A model generated the notes under the pieces. That model ran no database searches, was not told the DNA's origin, and saw nothing but the letters and a program-made list of their open reading frames with translations. From NCBI RefSeq assembly GCF_900290275.1, contig NZ_LT985330.1, positions 1 to 28,478 on the forward strand: DNA of 28,478 nucleotides. Direction: 5' to 3'. Positions 16,001-23,801 of the stretch are shown in pieces. The DNA comes from Prevotella merdae. GTDB lineage: Bacteria > Bacteroidota > Bacteroidia > Bacteroidales > Bacteroidaceae. Both the position numbers and the translations under genes were made by a program. The stretch's first letter is position 1. Each line of letters starts with the position of its first letter.

Positions 16001-16301
16001 GGACCACTGGAGTCCAGACAACCAGAACCCGAACGCCAAGTATCCGCGTCTGACCGACAACTACAACAACCACAACACAGTATCTTCAAGCTACTGGTTG
16101 CGCAACGGTAGATTCCTCAAGCTCAAGAACGCAGAGATTGGCTACTCGCTGAAGAACATGCGATTCTATGTAAATGGTACCAACCTGCTCACATTCTCAC
16201 CGTTCAAGAAGTGGGATCCTGAGATGGGCGGTGGCAACTACACCACCAAGTATCCGACACAGATGACCGTTAACGTAGGTGTTCAACTCACAATTAATTA
16301 A
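13086..16301 (+). CDS. SusC/RagA-family TonB-dependent outer-membrane transporter
   Basis: The protein has 1071 residues. A signal peptide (to about residue 25, ending TFAAD) is followed by a carboxypeptidase-regulatory-like domain (about 58-135: VTGQVVDENGETVIGASV, DGKFML). Next comes the plug domain with VVVTAFGATQKKE, the RIGIA-like segment FYIRGIATISG, PLIVMDGMEI and the SusC signature DASATAMYGSRGANGVLIITTK. The rest is a long beta-barrel ending in TVNVGVQLTIN. It imports oligosaccharides across the outer membrane with the SusD protein encoded 9 bp downstream. The substrate cannot be read from the sequence, but the nearby sulfatase and uronate enzymes suggest a uronate-rich glycan. The gene is rich in C-ending codons (AAC, GAC, TTC), typical of very high expression. 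Confidence 0.95.
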   Translation: MQNKQKIGIGGVIGAAFLLPLSTFAADNAIGSNSTNAVSLLKPKAETVAFADQQAKHQKVTGQVVDENGETVIGASVVLKSNPKVGTVTDADGKFMLNVTNTKDVLVVSYLGYQSQEVPMKGKTIFSITLKEDAKQLGDVVVTAFGATQKKETVVGSVQQVKPESLRVPSASISSSFAGRLSGVIATQSSGQPGANGSDFYIRGIATISGAKSPLIVMDGMEISQDDLNHLDPDVIESFSILKDASATAMYGSRGANGVLIITTKSGQDLDRPKISFRVEANVTMPTSKPKFVDGARFMELFNEAVTNEGTGNTLYTAEQIANTRNHVNGEVFPDVNWYKEMFKTASYNQKANMNVRGGTSKIVYFMNLNVSHETGMLRNRSKEYYSYNNNIDYMRYAFQNNIDFNMSKSSKISLHLYAGLDNMHGPLAGSNDISRSLNDLYSQMMNANPVLFPIKYDSEGDEWVHWGYRQLANGGNFNPMARLVSGYQDSFASTITANLNFDQKLDFITKGLGFHVMFSFKNWSKSTTFRSLNFNHYELKNYTQNEDGTFSYVQTPKGDPSKPVLSNSGQNAGDRRYYAQAYFDYNRSFGDHTVTGMLLWNINQYSSNMYSDNVLASLPQRKIGFAARATYDYKHRYLIEFNAGYNGSEQFAKGHQWGFFPSVGLGYNISEEKFWEPVKSVISNFKIRGTYGLVGNDQYGYERFIYREDVALTGNGGFTTGLPGNFVTYSGPGWNRLRNENVSWEIGHKLDLGFDMQLFNALDITFDWFRERRTNIFQQKLSIPNYLGTANTKIYGNLAEVINKGFDMAVNYSKRINNDLSIQFQGTFTYNNNKISVYDEAPGKREAMKSQGKNVNTVWGYVANGLYIDKADIANNPTSTLGNIAIAPGDIKYVDQPDRDGNYDGRITSDDQVPLGVSVPKIIYGFGPSVGYKNWDFSVFFQGRGNVALMLSDIQPFGSSYRRGVLEFIDEDHWSPDNQNPNAKYPRLTDNYNNHNTVSSSYWLRNGRFLKLKNAEIGYSLKNMRFYVNGTNLLTFSPFKKWDPEMGGGNYTTKYPTQMTVNVGVQLTIN

Positions 16302-16310
16302 AAAAACAAT

Positions 16311-18278
16311 ATGAAAATTCTAAATAAAGCAATCATAGGCTGTATGCTCGCTGCAGGACTCACGATGACATCATGCGACTACCTTGACGTTATCCCCGAC
16401 GAGACAACCACTGGCACCGACATGACCAAGGACCGCCAGGCAGCCCTCAACTATCTGTACTCTTGCTACGGATATTTGCCTACACCTAACGCCGGACCTA
16501 CGTCGCTCGACTTCCTTACCGGTGACGAGGTGGTGACAGCTTTCGAGCATGAGACATTCGCCGCTTTCCCGAAGGGCAACTATTCTGCCTCAAACCCAGT
16601 GATTAGTTACTGGAACACTCTGTATCAGGGCATACGCCAATGCTACATGTTCCAGGACGAGCTTAACAAGACTGGCAACTTCCATGGACTGGCAGAAAAG
16701 GACCGCAACGACTACAAGGCACAGGTGACATTCCTCATCGGCTACTATCACTTCATGCTCTCTCGCTGCTATGGTCCTATCATTCTTGTTCACCAAACTC
16801 CAGACCCAATGCTTCTGCCGTCTGACTATCAGGGTCAGGAGCCTTACGACGACTGCGTGAACTTCATTTGCGAGAAGTTCGACGAGGCTGCCAAGGGTCT
16901 TCCAGCAACACGTACTGGTGCTCAGGCAGGCGAATTCGGTCTTGCCACAAGCGTAGCTGCTAAGGCAATGAAGGCAAAGATGTTGCTCTATGCAGCTTCG
17001 CCTCTATTCAACGGCAACAGCAAGTTCTACTCTGAATTTAAGGACAAGAATGGCAACGCCCTTATGCCTTTGACATACGATGCCAACAAGTGGGAAAAGG
17101 CCGCCGCTGCATTCAAGGAGGCTATCGCCGCAGCCGAAACAGCCGGCTACCACCTCTATGATCGTGGCGACTGCAAGCTCAACAAGAACGGCTATCCTGC
17201 CGACCCAAACGTGCGTGCTTTACGCTATACCATCACCGACTACTCGGCTGAGGACGAGAAGGCTGGTGCCAACTCTGAGGTTATCTGGGCTGACTCACGT
17301 GGTGAGGGCTACTATGGATTGCAGAACAAGAGTATACCGTACATCAATGGTGGATGGGGATGGAATGGTGTGGCTCCTACTATTGCCATGCTTAGCCGCT
17401 TCTACACCAAGAACGGTCTGCCTATCGACCAGGACAAGACATTCGACTATGCCAACCGCTGGGATCCGGTAGAAGTGGACGAAGCACATAAGGACGAGGC
17501 TTATCCAGGACGCAAGACTCAGAAGTTCAACCTCGACCGCGAACCACGCTACTATGCTTGGGTTGCCTTCCAGGATGGCTACTACGAGATTCTGAGTGCT
17601 TCAAACAACGGTGCATATAGTGATGATGCCAACTACACACTCACTTCAGACAACACTCACGGTCGACTTATCTGCGACTTCGTGCTCGGTGGCAACTGTA
17701 GCCGTGGTGTAGACGCTAACTCTAAGCGTACCAGCAACTATTCACCGACAGGCTTCCTGAACAAGAAGTTCATCAATCCAGACCTCACAAAGTCGAAGAC
17801 AGGTGCCGACTACACCAATACTCCATGGCCGCTCATACGTCTTGCAGAATTATATCTTGGCTATGCAGAATGCCTCGTTGAGACAAACCACCTTGACGAA
17901 GCCTGCACTTATCTTAACAAGGTGCGCACACGTGCTGGTCTGCCAGGTGTAAAGGAAGCATGGGAGCAGTTTGGCAAAGAGCCTGCAAAGGCTACTACCA
18001 AGGAAGGTCTGCGCGACATCGTGCGCAACGAGCGCATGAACGAGTTCTATCTTGAGAATCAGAACTTCTGGGATATGCGCCGTTGGTTGCTCGCCGAGAA
18101 ATACTTCAACGTAAAGGTGAAGGGCTTGAACATCGACGCTGAAAATATCAACGACTTCGGTGAGGTTCAGGAGGTTGTATTCGAGCGTAAGTTCCAATCG
18201 CCTATGAACTACCTTATGCCAATCCCGTCTGCCGACATCAACCGTAACGACCACGTAGTACAGACTCCTGGTTATTAA
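16311..18278 (+). CDS. SusD/RagB-family surface glycan-binding lipoprotein
   Basis: This 655-residue lipoprotein has lipobox LTMTSC with Cys22 and the typical mature start CDYLDVIPDE. The middle and C-terminal parts show the SusD helical repeats and ending: LAELYLGYAECLVETN, CTYLNKVRTRAGLPG, RDIVRNERMNEFYLENQNFWDMRRW and a final MPIPSADINRNDHVVQTPGY. SusD proteins form the lid of the SusC transporter at the cell surface and bind oligosaccharides. The gene begins 9 bp after susC, so the pair is translated together. Confidence 0.95.
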   Translation: MKILNKAIIGCMLAAGLTMTSCDYLDVIPDETTTGTDMTKDRQAALNYLYSCYGYLPTPNAGPTSLDFLTGDEVVTAFEHETFAAFPKGNYSASNPVISYWNTLYQGIRQCYMFQDELNKTGNFHGLAEKDRNDYKAQVTFLIGYYHFMLSRCYGPIILVHQTPDPMLLPSDYQGQEPYDDCVNFICEKFDEAAKGLPATRTGAQAGEFGLATSVAAKAMKAKMLLYAASPLFNGNSKFYSEFKDKNGNALMPLTYDANKWEKAAAAFKEAIAAAETAGYHLYDRGDCKLNKNGYPADPNVRALRYTITDYSAEDEKAGANSEVIWADSRGEGYYGLQNKSIPYINGGWGWNGVAPTIAMLSRFYTKNGLPIDQDKTFDYANRWDPVEVDEAHKDEAYPGRKTQKFNLDREPRYYAWVAFQDGYYEILSASNNGAYSDDANYTLTSDNTHGRLICDFVLGGNCSRGVDANSKRTSNYSPTGFLNKKFINPDLTKSKTGADYTNTPWPLIRLAELYLGYAECLVETNHLDEACTYLNKVRTRAGLPGVKEAWEQFGKEPAKATTKEGLRDIVRNERMNEFYLENQNFWDMRRWLLAEKYFNVKVKGLNIDAENINDFGEVQEVVFERKFQSPMNYLMPIPSADINRNDHVVQTPGY

Positions 18279-18310
18279 TAAAAAAGCATTGTTACAAATA
18301 AAAAGACACA

Positions 18311-19207
18311 ATGATGAAAAAGACAATTATAAAAATGCTTATGGCTGTAGCTCTTGTTGGCACCGTAGCATCATGCTCTGATGACGACAATACAACACCG
18401 AGGGTGAACATCGAGGAGTCGACTGTCACCGTTGACAGCAAGCAGCCGGGCAAAGTGGTGTTCCACTGGACCACTCCAGAGAACGCAGACTTTTACTATA
18501 TCAAAGTAGAGTATGACGACCCGGTTAAGGGGCATCGTGTACTCAACGCCAGCACTTATGCCGATTCTATTATGATTGACGGTCTGTATGCCAAGTATGG
18601 CGAACTGGCCTACTCGTTCACAGCAGTAAGCGAGGACGGCGGCGAGAAGGCTCTCTTCACAAAGACAGCCAAGGCTGGCTACGTGCCTGCCGACATCAAG
18701 GACTATGAGGTTGGACCTATCAGCCTTACAGCCGCACAGCTTTGGACCGACGACCAGGAGTCGTCAGAGGGTCCTATCGCTGCCCTCGTCGACGGCAACA
18801 ACGGCACCTACTTCCACATGAGCTGGAGTGCGCCTTCTGCATGGCCTCACTACATCCGTGTAGACCTTGGCAAGAAGGTGAAGGGCATCTCATTCTGGTA
18901 CAAGGGACGTAACAACGGCAACAATGACAACCCGAAGAAGATGACCATCCTCGCAAGCAACAATGTTGGCGACAACCCTGATGCTGCTGGAGCATGGGAG
19001 ATTGGCAAGCTCGGAAGCAATGTTCTGCCAAGTGGCAGAGCTCCTGAGTACACATCACCGGGATTGTTCAGCGAGACTGAGTTCCAGTATCTATGGTTGC
19101 AGATTGAAGAGGCTTACTCTGGCAACAACTGGATTGCTATGGCTGAGCTTACTGTAAAGGAAATGACTCGCTCGATTTACGACCCTGAGAACGAGCCAAT
19201 CAAGTAG
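18311..19207 (+). CDS. Surface lipoprotein with fibronectin-like and discoidin-like domains
   Basis: The protein has 298 residues (or 297 if the second ATG is used). It is a lipoprotein: GTVASC with Cys22, followed by SDDDN, which fits the acidic signal for export to the outer surface in Bacteroidetes. Residues about 30-120 form a beta-sandwich of the fibronectin III type (GKVVFHWTTPENADFYYIKVEY). Residues about 150-285 resemble an F5/8 type C (discoidin or CBM32-like) fold, with LVDGNNGTYFHMSW, PHYIRVDLGKKVKGISFWYKGR and YLWLQIEEA. It sits 32 bp after susD as third gene, the place of SusE/F-type glycan-binding proteins. Its role is probably to hold the glycan at the surface. No catalytic motif is seen. 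Confidence 0.85.
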   Translation: MMKKTIIKMLMAVALVGTVASCSDDDNTTPRVNIEESTVTVDSKQPGKVVFHWTTPENADFYYIKVEYDDPVKGHRVLNASTYADSIMIDGLYAKYGELAYSFTAVSEDGGEKALFTKTAKAGYVPADIKDYEVGPISLTAAQLWTDDQESSEGPIAALVDGNNGTYFHMSWSAPSAWPHYIRVDLGKKVKGISFWYKGRNNGNNDNPKKMTILASNNVGDNPDAAGAWEIGKLGSNVLPSGRAPEYTSPGLFSETEFQYLWLQIEEAYSGNNWIAMAELTVKEMTRSIYDPENEPIK

Positions 19208-19255
19208 TCTAACTCAAGTATTCTTATGGCGAAACAAGCTCGTTAAGAATACAAT

Positions 19256-19314
19256 AAAAAAGACTCCGTAGACAGCGGCTTGAAATATAGCCAATGTCTA
19301 CGGAGTCTTTTGTT
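19256..19314 (+). terminator. Strong terminator after the susC operon
   Basis: AGACTCCGTAGACA (19261-19274) pairs perfectly with TGTCTACGGAGTCT (19295-19308), with AAAAA before and TTTGTTTTTT after. It should end transcription of the susC-susD-lipoprotein operon. Confidence 0.9.
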
Positions 19315-19361
19315 TTTTGAAATGTTTATGCTAACCCCGTATTCAGTAGGTTTTCTGAAAT

Positions 19362-19478
19362 TTACTGCACGCGCAAGCGGTATTTGTCGGCATAGTAGAT
19401 GCTCATCAGTCGGCGTGGCTTGTGTATGGTAGGAGTCAGGGCAAGAGCCACGTGTCCCATAGTGCGGCGCAGATTCAG
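19362..19478 (-). pseudogene. Remnant 3' end of an unidentified gene cut by the IS1634-like element
   Basis: On the minus strand a coding-like frame of 38 codons (starting LNLRRTMGHVALALTPTI, ending YYADKYRLRVQ) leads to TAA at 19362-19364. It abuts the left end of the second IS1634-type element at 19481. Nothing similar follows on the other side of the element, so the 5' part has been lost. The composition and the dense Arg/Tyr/Leu pattern look like a real protein end. The family is not recognised. Confidence 0.5.
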
Positions 19479-19480
19479 CT

Positions 19481-20111
19481 CCTGACTTCGTCATTGCGTC
19501 ACCCAAAAATTTTCGTCAAAGAGTTTGGCGATTTTCTGATGTCTTGCCATCAGCACTGTTTGGGTGTAAACCTCCTTGTTCAGAGGTAGCTTAATTTGTA
19601 TGGTTGTGATTGTCTTAGCCAATGCAAGCACCTTGTCTACGTTCATCTTAATCTCTGAGACTTTCAGCATACGCTCCAATTCCTTGTACACTTTCAAAGC
19701 CACAAAGCAGATGCATATATGAGCCTCGATGCGTTTGCGTGTAAAGTGAAACATGGGACGTATCTCTATCTTTGATTTGGCTATACGGAAAGCCCGTTCT
19801 ACGTGCCAAAGGTTGTGGTATGCTGTGTATACATCCTGTATTGGTATATCCGTATTGGTGAGATATGCTTCATTGACAAGATTTTCGATCTCATCTTCAC
19901 TATATGCAACACCAATTGTTGCAAGTTCCTTCATCTTGCCACCAATTTTCTCAACTACAATAACTCCGATATTGCCAGATGGATATTTCTTTTTGCGGAC
20001 AAACATAGTTAAAATACCTTTCGTGTCACCCAATATTAGGTGACCCAAAGATTCAAAATATTGTTTATCAACAAGTTATAAAATACGGATTTTTTGAGTG
20101 ACGAAGTCAGG
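19481..20111 (-). mobile_element. Internally deleted IS1634-family element, copy 2
   Basis: The ends are CCTGACTTCGTCA (19481-19493) and TGACGAAGTCAGG (20099-20111). At 631 bp it is 96 bp shorter than copy 1 at 10283-11009, almost wholly because of a further in-frame deletion in the transposase gene. The remaining sequence is highly similar to copy 1. Both copies have the same orientation and bracket the susC operon and the IS1380 element. Confidence 0.85.
19491..20006 (-). CDS. Miniature IS1634-type transposase, central part deleted, frame open
   Basis: From MFVRKKKYPSGNIGVIVVEK the frame is open for 171 residues to TGA in the left inverted repeat; an upstream ATG at 20048 would add 14 unlikely residues. 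The N-terminal family block runs to LVNEA. It is joined directly to YLTNTDIPIQDVYTAYHNL and the C-terminal block with HVERAFRIAKSKIEIRPMFH. Compared with copy 1, 32 residues (KEWIFKE... to ...WDGLKG) are also missing. The DDE core is absent, so it cannot catalyse transposition. It could still bind element ends or the parent transposase and act as a regulator, or it may simply be a decaying gene that stayed in frame. Confidence 0.6.
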   Translation of the reverse strand: MFVRKKKYPSGNIGVIVVEKIGGKMKELATIGVAYSEDEIENLVNEAYLTNTDIPIQDVYTAYHNLWHVERAFRIAKSKIEIRPMFHFTRKRIEAHICICFVALKVYKELERMLKVSEIKMNVDKVLALAKTITTIQIKLPLNKEVYTQTVLMARHQKIAKLFDENFWVTQ

Positions 20112-20130
20112 AGATTGTATTGATAAAATA

Positions 20131-20178
20131 AAAAAAATGTGTGTCAAAACTCGCAAGTTATGACACACACTTTTTTAT
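20131..20178 (-). terminator. Terminator after sdaA
   Basis: TGTGTGTCA (20138-20146) pairs with TGACACACA (20161-20169). On the minus strand the hairpin is followed by a run of T residues. It lies 24 bp after the sdaA stop. Confidence 0.8.
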
Positions 20179-20192
20179 TACTTCTTTTTTTA

Positions 20193-21437
20193 TTATTTCT
20201 CTTTATTTTGTTCCCGTATCTTTTTAATATGTTGCTCGTAGGCACGTGCCAATCCGCCTTCGCTCGTTTCCTTATACAAAGAAGGAAGGTCGTGGCCAGT
20301 CTGCTTCATCACCTTAACCACACGGTCGAACGATACAGTATGCGTGCCGTCGGAGAACGAGGCATATAGGTTGGCATCCAATGCACGTGTTGCTGCAAAG
20401 GCATTACGCTCGATACAAGGAATCTGTACCAGTCCGCAAACAGGGTCGCATGTCATACCAAGATGATGCTCAAGACCCATCTCGGCTGCATATTCAATCT
20501 GTGATGGACTACCGCCAAACAACTGACAGGCTGCTGCTGAAGCCATGGCACAAGCCACACCAACCTCGCCTTGACAGCCAACATCTGCACCTGAGATAGA
20601 AGCATTCTTCTTAACCACATTTCCAAAGATACCGGCAGTTGCCATAGCATGCAGTATGCGTGTATCGCTAAACTTGTGTCCCTTGGCAAGATGATACAAT
20701 ACGGCAGGCAATACGCCACAAGAGCCACATGTAGGGGCTGTAACAATAGTACCGCCAGATGCATTCTCCTCGCTAACCGACAAGGCATAGGCATAAACAA
20801 GCGCGCGCGACTGCAACGACTGCTTATATCCGCTTGCCTTAACATAATATATAGGACCCTTGCGCGGAAGCTTAAGTGGACCAGGTAATGCACCCTCGTG
20901 GTCGATGCCACGCTCCACACTTAGCTGCATAGCCTTCCATACCTCCATAAGGTAGTCCCAGATGTCTTCTTCCTCGCATTCGTCAACATACTCCCAGTAG
21001 TTGCGTCCGTGTTTTTCGCACCATGTCTGTATCTCGAGCAGCGTGTTCTTCTGATATACCTCACGCTTGCTTGTAAGCCAACGTCCCTTCTCGCCTTCCG
21101 ACAAGGCACCGCCACCAACGCTGTAGCAAATCCATTCGTCCATCTTTGCACCATTGGCATCAAATGATACAAACTTCATACCATTTGGATGGAAAGGCAA
21201 AAACACTTGTGGTTGCCACTCTATACGTAATGGAGCTACAGGGCGAAGCACCTCGTCTATAGCAACATCGGTCATGTGGCCACGACCAGTTGCGGCCAGA
21301 CTGCCATATAGTGTAACCTCAAACGAAGCCGCGTTGCGGTTGTGGGATACAAATACCTGCGCTGCCTTTTGTGGACCCATAGTATGGCTACTTGACGGTC
21401 CTTTACCTATTCGGTATATTTCTCTTAACGATTCCAT
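20193..21437 (-). CDS. sdaA: L-serine ammonia-lyase, iron-sulfur, single chain
   Basis: This 414-residue cytoplasmic enzyme deaminates L-serine to pyruvate and ammonia. The N-terminal part has the family's RIGKGPSSSHTMGPQKAA. The C-terminal catalytic part has TAPTCGSCGVLPAVL, GADVGCQGEVGVACAMASAA and MTCDPVCGLVQIPC; the conserved cysteines here hold the [4Fe-4S] cluster. Both alpha- and beta-type domains are in one chain, as in E. coli SdaA. It is monocistronic, with a promoter candidate upstream and a terminator downstream. Confidence 0.95.
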   Translation of the reverse strand: MESLREIYRIGKGPSSSHTMGPQKAAQVFVSHNRNAASFEVTLYGSLAATGRGHMTDVAIDEVLRPVAPLRIEWQPQVFLPFHPNGMKFVSFDANGAKMDEWICYSVGGGALSEGEKGRWLTSKREVYQKNTLLEIQTWCEKHGRNYWEYVDECEEEDIWDYLMEVWKAMQLSVERGIDHEGALPGPLKLPRKGPIYYVKASGYKQSLQSRALVYAYALSVSEENASGGTIVTAPTCGSCGVLPAVLYHLAKGHKFSDTRILHAMATAGIFGNVVKKNASISGADVGCQGEVGVACAMASAAACQLFGGSPSQIEYAAEMGLEHHLGMTCDPVCGLVQIPCIERNAFAATRALDANLYASFSDGTHTVSFDRVVKVMKQTGHDLPSLYKETSEGGLARAYEQHIKKIREQNKEK

Positions 21438-21535
21438 TGCTTATATGTGAGTCTTTAAATAGTTCAAGATGTTAATATATTGTTGTTTATACAGTTAATG
21501 TTTTGTTGTTATTTGAGTAATTGTTTTGTTGTTTA

Positions 21536-21568
21536 CAAAGTTACGACAAATTTATTGATAGCTTGCAA
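21536..21568 (-). promoter_or_regulatory. Candidate sdaA promoter
   Basis: On the minus strand TAACTTTG (21536-21543) fits the -7 consensus and TTG (21566-21568) lies 22 bp upstream, slightly wide. The start codon is about 99 bp downstream. The rest of the 295-bp gap to the divergent DUF2807 gene shows no other convincing signal, except AGGAGA shortly before ATG 21733. Confidence 0.45.
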
Positions 21569-21732
21569 GGCGAACGGAATACAACTGTTAAATATTTGTT
21601 AAATGTGATGTTTGGATATTTAGAATTTTCTATTTCTACGTTATTAACTATAGAAAGGGGTGAGAACCAAGCCAATGTTTGGTGCATATCCTATATATAT
21701 AATGTGTAACTTGTTAAATAGGAGATAATGTT

Positions 21733-22515
21733 ATGAAGAAGTATCTTTTAATAGTTATGGCCATTATGTTTATGGCGGCAACGTCGGCATATGGCACGCA
21801 GAAGAGTGAGAAGGTTATGTCGATTCAGCCTTTCAGCGAGCTAAATGTTCTTGGAAATCTGGAGGTTGTATACGAGCAATCGAAGACGTGTGAGGTGCGC
21901 CTTGTGGGCGATGCCAACGACATCAACCAAATATACATAGAGAATAGCGGTGCTTCGCTCAATATCCGAAAGGCAGCCAAACAGATAGGCAATGTATATA
22001 TAGACACATCCAAAAAGTCGGGAAAGTTCAACGTTGTTATAAAGGTAAAGGCTCCGGAGGTTAGCGTCTTCAATCTTGCAGGTGGCGGATATATTATTGT
22101 AGACAATATGTCGGGCAATAAGGTTACATTCAATCAAGCTGGTTCGGGCGAAATTGCTGTTGGTAGCATAACTGCCAGCAATACATTCTTCAACAATGCA
22201 GGTTCGGGAAGCATACGTATTGATGAAGTCAAGGCTGATAATGTTTGTTTGTCGATGGCTGGTTCGGGTGTGATTAGCGGCAAAGTAAGTGGGGCAGACA
22301 AACTGAATTGCACGCTTACAGGGATTGGACGAATATATGTTTCGGGTAAGACAGACAAGTATGGAAAGGTGATTATTAGCTCGGGCAGTATTGATGACAG
22401 TATGCTGAAGTACGACTCAATAAGCACTACAAGCACCCATACCAATGTGATAAAAGACAGTGATGCATCGAGCGCACCCAAAAGTCCTGACGGCATAATC
22501 AATGCCCAACCCTAA
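21733..22515 (+). CDS. Exported DUF2807 (head GIN domain) protein
   Basis: The protein has 260 residues. A signal peptide ends near SAYGTQK. The body matches DUF2807, a right-handed beta-helix-like adhesin fold: PFSELNVLGNLEVVYEQS at the start and repeated GSGEI, NAGSGSIRI and MAGSGVISG units typical of it. The function of this family is unknown; in Bacteroidetes it is frequently found near ECF sigma or anti-sigma genes. AGGAGA lies 7 bp before the ATG, a Shine-Dalgarno-like site unusual for this phylum. It precedes the sigma factor gene by 38 bp and probably shares its transcript. Confidence 0.85.
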   Translation: MKKYLLIVMAIMFMAATSAYGTQKSEKVMSIQPFSELNVLGNLEVVYEQSKTCEVRLVGDANDINQIYIENSGASLNIRKAAKQIGNVYIDTSKKSGKFNVVIKVKAPEVSVFNLAGGGYIIVDNMSGNKVTFNQAGSGEIAVGSITASNTFFNNAGSGSIRIDEVKADNVCLSMAGSGVISGKVSGADKLNCTLTGIGRIYVSGKTDKYGKVIISSGSIDDSMLKYDSISTTSTHTNVIKDSDASSAPKSPDGIINAQP

Positions 22516-22553
22516 TAGACAAAAGTGGATATCATACACAAATATCGAAAATC

Positions 22554-23072
22554 GTGAATCAACTACAGTTTGAACAGATATCTCCGCAACTGCGCAATAT
22601 AGCTACGGGTTATGCTAGGCGTTATCTTGCGCGTGCCGATGATGTAGACGATGCGGCAAGTGATGCTATGCTTAGGCTATGGGCTGTACACGACTCTCTC
22701 CGCGATACAGCCCATGCCTCTCGTCTATCAGCTGTTGTTGCCCGCAATATCTCTATAGATATGTTGCGACGGCAACGTCTGGTTAGCATAGACGCAAGCG
22801 AGGTGCCAACGTCGTGGCTTATGAGGCAACAATCCAACGATGCAACTCCTGAAAGTCAGCTTGAATGGAAGGAAGACGAGCAATGGTTAAGGCTACGCAT
22901 AGAGCAATTGCCGCCAAGGGAGATGCAGGTTATGAGTCTAAGGCAGACCGAAAGGCGCACAAATGAGGAGATTGCCGCAATATTAGGCATTAGTAAAGAG
23001 TCGGTGGCGACGGTGTTATCGTCGGCTCGCCGAAAACTATTCAATCAGATAAAGGAAAGGAACAGAAAATGA
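22554..23072 (+). CDS. ECF-type RNA polymerase sigma factor
   Basis: The protein has 172 residues. Sigma region 2 covers about residues 17-80 (DVDDAASDAMLRLW; ISIDMLRRQR), and region 4 covers about 115-165 (LPPREMQVMSLRQTERRTNEEIAAILGISKESVATVLSSARRKL, helix-turn-helix). The start is GTG at 22554, since no ATG fits the conserved N-terminus. The end overlaps the next gene by 4 bases (ATGA), the usual coupling of sigma and anti-sigma genes. It probably controls a cell-envelope regulon and may control this operon. Confidence 0.92.
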   Translation: MNQLQFEQISPQLRNIATGYARRYLARADDVDDAASDAMLRLWAVHDSLRDTAHASRLSAVVARNISIDMLRRQRLVSIDASEVPTSWLMRQQSNDATPESQLEWKEDEQWLRLRIEQLPPREMQVMSLRQTERRTNEEIAAILGISKESVATVLSSARRKLFNQIKERNRK

Positions 23073-23752
23073 CCGACCTACAAATCATATCACTTCTACA
23101 GCGTTACATGGACGGCTTGACCACCATAGACGAGGAGAAAGCCTTGGCTGAATTCTTCAGCAAGGCTACCGATGACAATCGTCCCGAAGCTATATCGGCC
23201 GACGATTGGAGGGCCTATCGTGAGATGTTCGGCATGTTTGCAACGGCAAATGAACCTATAGAGCAGCCTAAGGAAGAGATATCTGCCATCACACATGGCT
23301 TTAACTTGCGCAATATTGCTGTTTGGATAACATCTGCCGCAGCTGTGGCTCTGCTCGTGTTTGCAGCTTCAACTCAATTAGACAACAACACAATGGACAA
23401 TAAGCCATTGGCACAACAGGTGATAAATAAGATATCTGTAGACTCAATTGCCGACAGTATCTCGGCCGAACGTCCACAGCCAATAGCTGTTGACAGCATA
23501 AAGCCACAGCCTGTTAAGCAACAAAGCCACAAGACGGTTAGACCATATTGGCAACCACGTCCGCCAAAGGTTTATGTTGCAGATGCTCTTGATGCAAAGC
23601 CAGACACTACAGACATTGAGGAGGCTGTACGCCAGGCCGACATTCTACTGCAAGCTATAAGTGTATACCAGTCGGCTGAGATAAAACAACTGGAACTTCA
23701 AGCCCTGGAAGTTTTCGAGAATGATGACTCGGACAACGACATGGCACAATAA
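23069..23752 (+). CDS. Single-pass membrane protein, likely anti-sigma factor
   Basis: The protein has 227 residues and no recognised family signature. Residues 1-75 are cytoplasmic-looking and helical (LLQRYMDGLTTIDEEKALAEFF, the opening often seen in Bacteroidetes anti-sigma factors). A single membrane helix lies at about 82-101 (NIAVWITSAAAVALLVFAAS). The periplasmic rest is rich in Pro, Gln and Lys with repeated PQP segments, then an acidic helical end. Topology, the 4-base overlap with the sigma gene and gene order all support an anti-sigma role; it is an inference. Confidence 0.75.
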   Translation: MTDLQIISLLQRYMDGLTTIDEEKALAEFFSKATDDNRPEAISADDWRAYREMFGMFATANEPIEQPKEEISAITHGFNLRNIAVWITSAAAVALLVFAASTQLDNNTMDNKPLAQQVINKISVDSIADSISAERPQPIAVDSIKPQPVKQQSHKTVRPYWQPRPPKVYVADALDAKPDTTDIEEAVRQADILLQAISVYQSAEIKQLELQALEVFENDDSDNDMAQ

Positions 23753-23801
23753 TAGAGTGTATATAATATTTAATATAAAAAAACAGTAAAATATATATCG
23801 T

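Noticed and set aside
17080..17472. A 130-codon alternative frame inside susD
   Set aside because: It is an out-of-frame reading of conserved SusD sequence, rich in Ser, Thr and Arg.
10283..20111. A composite transposon with functional ends
   Set aside because: Both bounding elements lack a catalytic transposase core and no outer target duplication is visible; only recombination between copies is plausible.
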